The notes below the pieces were generated by a model, which worked only from the letters and a program-made list of their open reading frames with translations, ran no database searches and was not told the origin of the DNA. A program made the position numbers and the translations under genes. Shown here piece by piece: positions 62,101-64,000 of a stretch of DNA of 64,000 bases (within the stretch, counting starts at the first letter, position 1; each line of letters begins with the position of its first letter). Source of the stretch: Arcicella lustrica (GTDB taxonomy: Bacteria > Bacteroidota > Bacteroidia > Cytophagales > Spirosomataceae); the NCBI RefSeq assembly GCF_034930985.1, contig NZ_JAYGIM010000013.1, forward strand, positions 179,070 to 243,069, written 5' to 3'.

Positions 62101-62945
62101 TCAAAGCAGAGTTTTCAAACCCAATTGATAAAAATCAAGACAAAGAAAAGGCTGCGCAATTACGAAAAATTGTGTATCCATTTATGCTAAAAAGAACAAA
62201 AGAAGAAGTAGCGAAAGATTTACCAGAAAAAACAGAAAGTATTATTTACTGTGAAATGGACAAAAAGCAGCGAAAAGTATATGATACTTTCCGTGAAATT
62301 TATCGCCAGAAATTGGTTGATAAAATGTCCACAGATGGAAGAGAAAAAGCTGCATTCTTAATTTTGGAAGGATTATTAAAACTTCGCCAGATTTGTGATA
62401 GTCCAGCGCTGCTAAACGATGATACAGAGTATGATACAAACTCTGCTAAACTTGAAGAAATCATTCGTGAAATTGAAGAGAATGCAGGTAATCATAAGAT
62501 TTTGATTTTTAGTCAATTCTTAAAAATGTTAGATTTAATCAAACAGCATCTCGAAAAACATCATATCAAATACGAATATTTAGACGGCAAAACGACTGAC
62601 AGAGCTGATAGAGTAAATCATTTTCAAGATGATGAAACTTGTAGAGTATTCTTAATGAGTTTAAAAGCAGGTGGTGTTGGTATTAACCTCACAGAAGCCG
62701 ATTACGTCTATCTAGTTGATCCTTGGTGGAATCCAGCAGTAGAACAACAAGCAATCGACAGAACGCACAGAATTGGGCAGAAAAAGAGTGTTTTTGCTTA
62801 TAGAATGATTTGTAAAGACACTATCGAAGAGAAAATATTATTGCTTCAAGATAAAAAACGAGATATTGCGAAAGATATAATCAGTACTGAAGACGGTTTC
62901 TTGAAAAAACTTTCACAAGACGATATTATAGATTTATTCTCCTAA
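59166..62945 (+). CDS. SNF2/SWI2-family helicase with two SWIM-type zinc motifs
   Basis: 1259 aa. A SWIM finger (CSCDYDWGGICKHR, about 77-92) and a second SWIM-like block (CSCAQDIENQLCIHK, about 194-208) precede a long middle region (about 230-780) without recognisable motifs. The ATPase core begins LRDYQVEGFKWLNFLDEF (about 803), Walker A DDMGLGKTLQ (about 825), motif II DESQ (about 921), GTPVENNTFDLYSQMEFI. The C-terminal lobe has ILIFSQFLKML, SLKAGGVGINLTEADYV and DPWWNPAVEQQAIDRTHRIGQ. The enzyme remodels DNA-protein complexes and is not a strand-separating helicase. Bacterial SNF2 proteins of this type are sometimes linked to RNA polymerase recycling (RapA/HepA) or to defence. No defence gene is adjacent. 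Confidence 0.9.
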   Translation: MSIILAEKLRKYLKSNALPQSVSRGKIIYQKGGTTFEKISYTDKGEATIKVKSDSSSKFYSVLIKNWNTAIVSSSCSCDYDWGGICKHRVAALLFLEQDLLTRKPSVIQSLPLKKTYPTSYHIIRISTFDDWSLKSHSSLDDWKNRASVQNVQIISAIDGTAIVDVEYKKETFHLKFEKLRFNSEVATSCSCAQDIENQLCIHKIGALIAIRDTYGPNNPFDRMRDYTVEKDKLLAEYGFSLEDDLQDKFDFKLKSDGSVQLLRLDQSIQKLSQFQNWRNINNRIFRTPENSFLINNDDVERELRQILYVLRFKGTEFVNDVAIDTYSYKAGANGKMAYIRSLKDSDFDSFPVLTDADSQVIGLINSIKDDGLKAFGKKKDLRLPYFYDYLNRDEVSANDLPIVEEYINKKLDRIFNLLSDKQVHTSKTSFVSSQIDVEEITIGKERIFPSFTLSEEDDFIVLEGFTTINQKKTKLASLANPNSYWVRSIGNVLYKLANPEVANLLSYLPKNGVIKVRKTNFAGFFQDFVLPLAEKFTVDLQINHEIEHQHSSFQQIKIYLKEDDGNLLFVPMYEYENEIEFSHDQKTNKINFENEKITIQHRNTEAEKNFYQIIKEQHPSFENQSQYPFFYLSFNNVLKDGWLYKFFEAMKAHDITILGFKDLKKFRYNPHKAEFNIKAGSGIDWFDMKIEVQFGDQLIGIKEIQKAVLKKQNYVELKDGSLGMLPEEWLKRYENVLKLGKVKGDQLQLSKMHFSLIDELSKDIDSFEFEQELFEKKQKLLNFKEMAEIALPQNMNAQLRDYQVEGFKWLNFLDEFSWGGILADDMGLGKTLQMLTFLQEQQNRKPDAVNLVVLPTTLIFNWQAEAAKFCPDLKLFVHRGGTRQKINEHWHEYDIILTTYGMVRSDIELFRAFNFNYIILDESQAIKNPDSLISKAVKLLQSRNRLVMTGTPVENNTFDLYSQMEFINPGLLGSGEFFKAEFSNPIDKNQDKEKAAQLRKIVYPFMLKRTKEEVAKDLPEKTESIIYCEMDKKQRKVYDTFREIYRQKLVDKMSTDGREKAAFLILEGLLKLRQICDSPALLNDDTEYDTNSAKLEEIIREIEENAGNHKILIFSQFLKMLDLIKQHLEKHHIKYEYLDGKTTDRADRVNHFQDDETCRVFLMSLKAGGVGINLTEADYVYLVDPWWNPAVEQQAIDRTHRIGQKKSVFAYRMICKDTIEEKILLLQDKKRDIAKDIISTEDGFLKKLSQDDIIDLFS

Positions 62946-62994
62946 ACTCATTAACGCTTTCCTATGTTCAGTAATGCGCTTAGGAAAGTGTTAA

Positions 62995-63774
62995 TCAAAT
63001 ACCTCTTTGTTTCATAATTCTGAGTGAAACAAACTTATACTTCAAGCCTACCGAAAGATTAATCCAAGCATCATTTGCAGTATCACTGTAAGAATTTACT
63101 CCCCCAATTTTATGTGGAGTAGTCAGATTATAAGCAGTTGTAGCATCTAATTTATCATTATAAACCCAAGAATAACGCAAGTCAAAAACGGTTGAAAGAC
63201 GTTTACTAAGCCAAAGTTCTGTCATAAAACCAAACGGAACAACTAATTCTCTGGTATAATATATTCCTTTACTCCCAACACCAATGCCAGCCTGTTGAAA
63301 AATAGAAGTGTGCCTCGTTGTACCATCGGCAGTTGTTCTCAAAAAAGCTCCCGTTTTTAAGTCATAAACATCTGTGTGAAACCAAATCATTCCTATACCT
63401 AAGTAAGGTCTAAAAATCGAATTTCTTCTACTTTCCTCGAAAAGCCTACTTAAGTTAAGAGATACCAACAGATTTGATTGAAAAAACTCACACTTGAATC
63501 TTGAAAAATATGGTTCGTGTTCATAACCAGATAAATTTCCAAAATTACTTTCAAACATAAGGTTGATTTTTTGTGAGATTCCTTTCTCAACTGCAATAGA
63601 TATGACAGGATTGAACGTACCTAAATGACCTAATTCTCCAATAGTAGTAGCCATTCCTAAAGAAGTATTAATAGAATATCCATCAATATAGCTAAATTGT
63701 TTTTGCGCAAATCCATTGAAGGGGATGATGATATAGCTGAAATATATCATGATTAAGTGTAGTTTTCTTTTCAT
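62995..63774 (-). CDS. exported outer-membrane beta-barrel-like protein
   Basis: 259 aa with an N-terminal signal (HLIMIYFSYIIIPFNGFAQ). The mature part alternates polar and aromatic residues in strand-like stretches, for example FEKS-type turns, LFEESRRNSIFRPYLGIGMI, GVGSKGIYYTRELVVPFGFM and STVFDLRYSWVYNDKL. It ends with LSVGLKYKFVSLRIMKQRGI. That is typical of small OmpW/opacity-type barrels of the phylum. No closer family can be named. It lies next to the rRNA operon end, separated by a terminator. Confidence 0.65.
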   Translation of the reverse strand: MKRKLHLIMIYFSYIIIPFNGFAQKQFSYIDGYSINTSLGMATTIGELGHLGTFNPVISIAVEKGISQKINLMFESNFGNLSGYEHEPYFSRFKCEFFQSNLLVSLNLSRLFEESRRNSIFRPYLGIGMIWFHTDVYDLKTGAFLRTTADGTTRHTSIFQQAGIGVGSKGIYYTRELVVPFGFMTELWLSKRLSTVFDLRYSWVYNDKLDATTAYNLTTPHKIGGVNSYSDTANDAWINLSVGLKYKFVSLRIMKQRGI

Positions 63775-63847
63775 TGTAGAGATTTTTTCTTTTAAAGATA
63801 ATTCTTCTCTTTTACAAAATCAAGTTTTCCCAATATCTTCAAATGCA

Positions 63848-63886
63848 AAAAAGGTTCTTGATATTACTATCAAGAACCTTTTTTAA
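63848..63886 (-). terminator. rRNA operon terminator
   Basis: Stem AAAAAAGGTTCTTGAT / ATCAAGAACCTTTTTT, loop ATTACT, immediately after the minus-strand 5S rRNA. Confidence 0.85.
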
Positions 63887-63892
63887 TATTTT

Positions 63893-64000
63893 TGGGGTTT
63901 ATTTACTTTCCCGCATATGATTGCAGTATCATCAACGGAACTGGGCTTAACTTCTCTGTTCGAGATGGGAAGAGGTGAACACCAGTCCTATCAACCCCAT
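63893..64000 (-). rRNA. rrf: 5S ribosomal RNA (5' end beyond window)
   Basis: The reverse strand contains the conserved 5S core ACCTCTTCCCATCTCGAAC, then AGAAGTTAAGCCCAGTT, GATGATACTGC and GCGGGAAAGTA. The 3' tail AAACCCC pairs with GGGGTT near its 5' side, forming helix I. About 108 bases are visible; a few bases at the 5' end are cut off by the right edge. It implies an rRNA operon continuing to the right, transcribed on the minus strand. Confidence 0.92.

Overview
The window looks like a low-GC, gliding-type member of the Bacteroidota, probably order Cytophagales (Spirosomaceae or a neighbour). This is inferred from gene content, not from a search. The pointers are TonB-dependent receptors, a PorP/SprF plus CHU_C-type secretion pair, MerC, DUF349, Mpl, a short arginine decarboxylase, Zn-metalloproteases with HExxHxxGxxH, and several promoters fitting the Bacteroidota -7 box TAnnTTTG. 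The right edge is the 3' part of a 5S rRNA on the minus strand, so the window abuts the end of an rRNA operon.

Layout. 1-10.2 kb: a 5'-truncated TonB receptor, a propeller/phosphoesterase lipoprotein, a TonB receptor with a perfect 6-1-6 Fur-type box, and a GH3 plus beta-lactamase-fold fusion. 10.4-19.6 kb: DUF349 protein, EttA, PorP/SprF and its divergent 1399-aa CHU_C partner. 19.6-22.45 kb: an accessory insertion holding a 42-bp tandem array and an AbiA-like reverse transcriptase with a C-terminal HEPN-type motif, bounded by perfect 45-bp inverted copies of one terminator. 22.4-29.3 kb: solitary trpA behind a GC-rich 97-bp palindrome, mpl, arginine decarboxylase, a 42-aa lipoprotein, a HAD/glycosidase operon and MerC. 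29.4-34.6 kb: a papain-like protease and a WD40-caspase protein that share an unusual TRNLTV linker motif. 35-41 kb: ATP-grasp/alpha-E fusion plus transglutaminase, then RNase R. 41-48.7 kb: housekeeping and hypothetical genes (GmhB-like phosphatase, amidase, NagA, aminotransferase, TonB_C protein). 49.3-53 kb: a partial histidine operon hisH-[four-helix-bundle gene]-hisA-hisF-hisIE, preceded by a readable attenuator whose 14-aa leader peptide has four His codons. 53-64 kb: DUF72, Zn-metalloprotease, ComEC, SWIM/SNF2 helicase, a barrel protein and 5S rRNA.

Two features cut across the window. First, many intergenic spaces hold degenerate tandem repeats with a strict 7-bp period (up to 14 units in a row); the 42-bp array is itself six such heptads. 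Second, a family of small hairpins, often in inverted pairs, recurs at gene ends. The best candidates for new biology are the reverse transcriptase island with its nested inverted repeats and adjacent 42-bp array, and the two-protease pair whose shared TR-NLTV motif sits at domain boundaries like a processing site.
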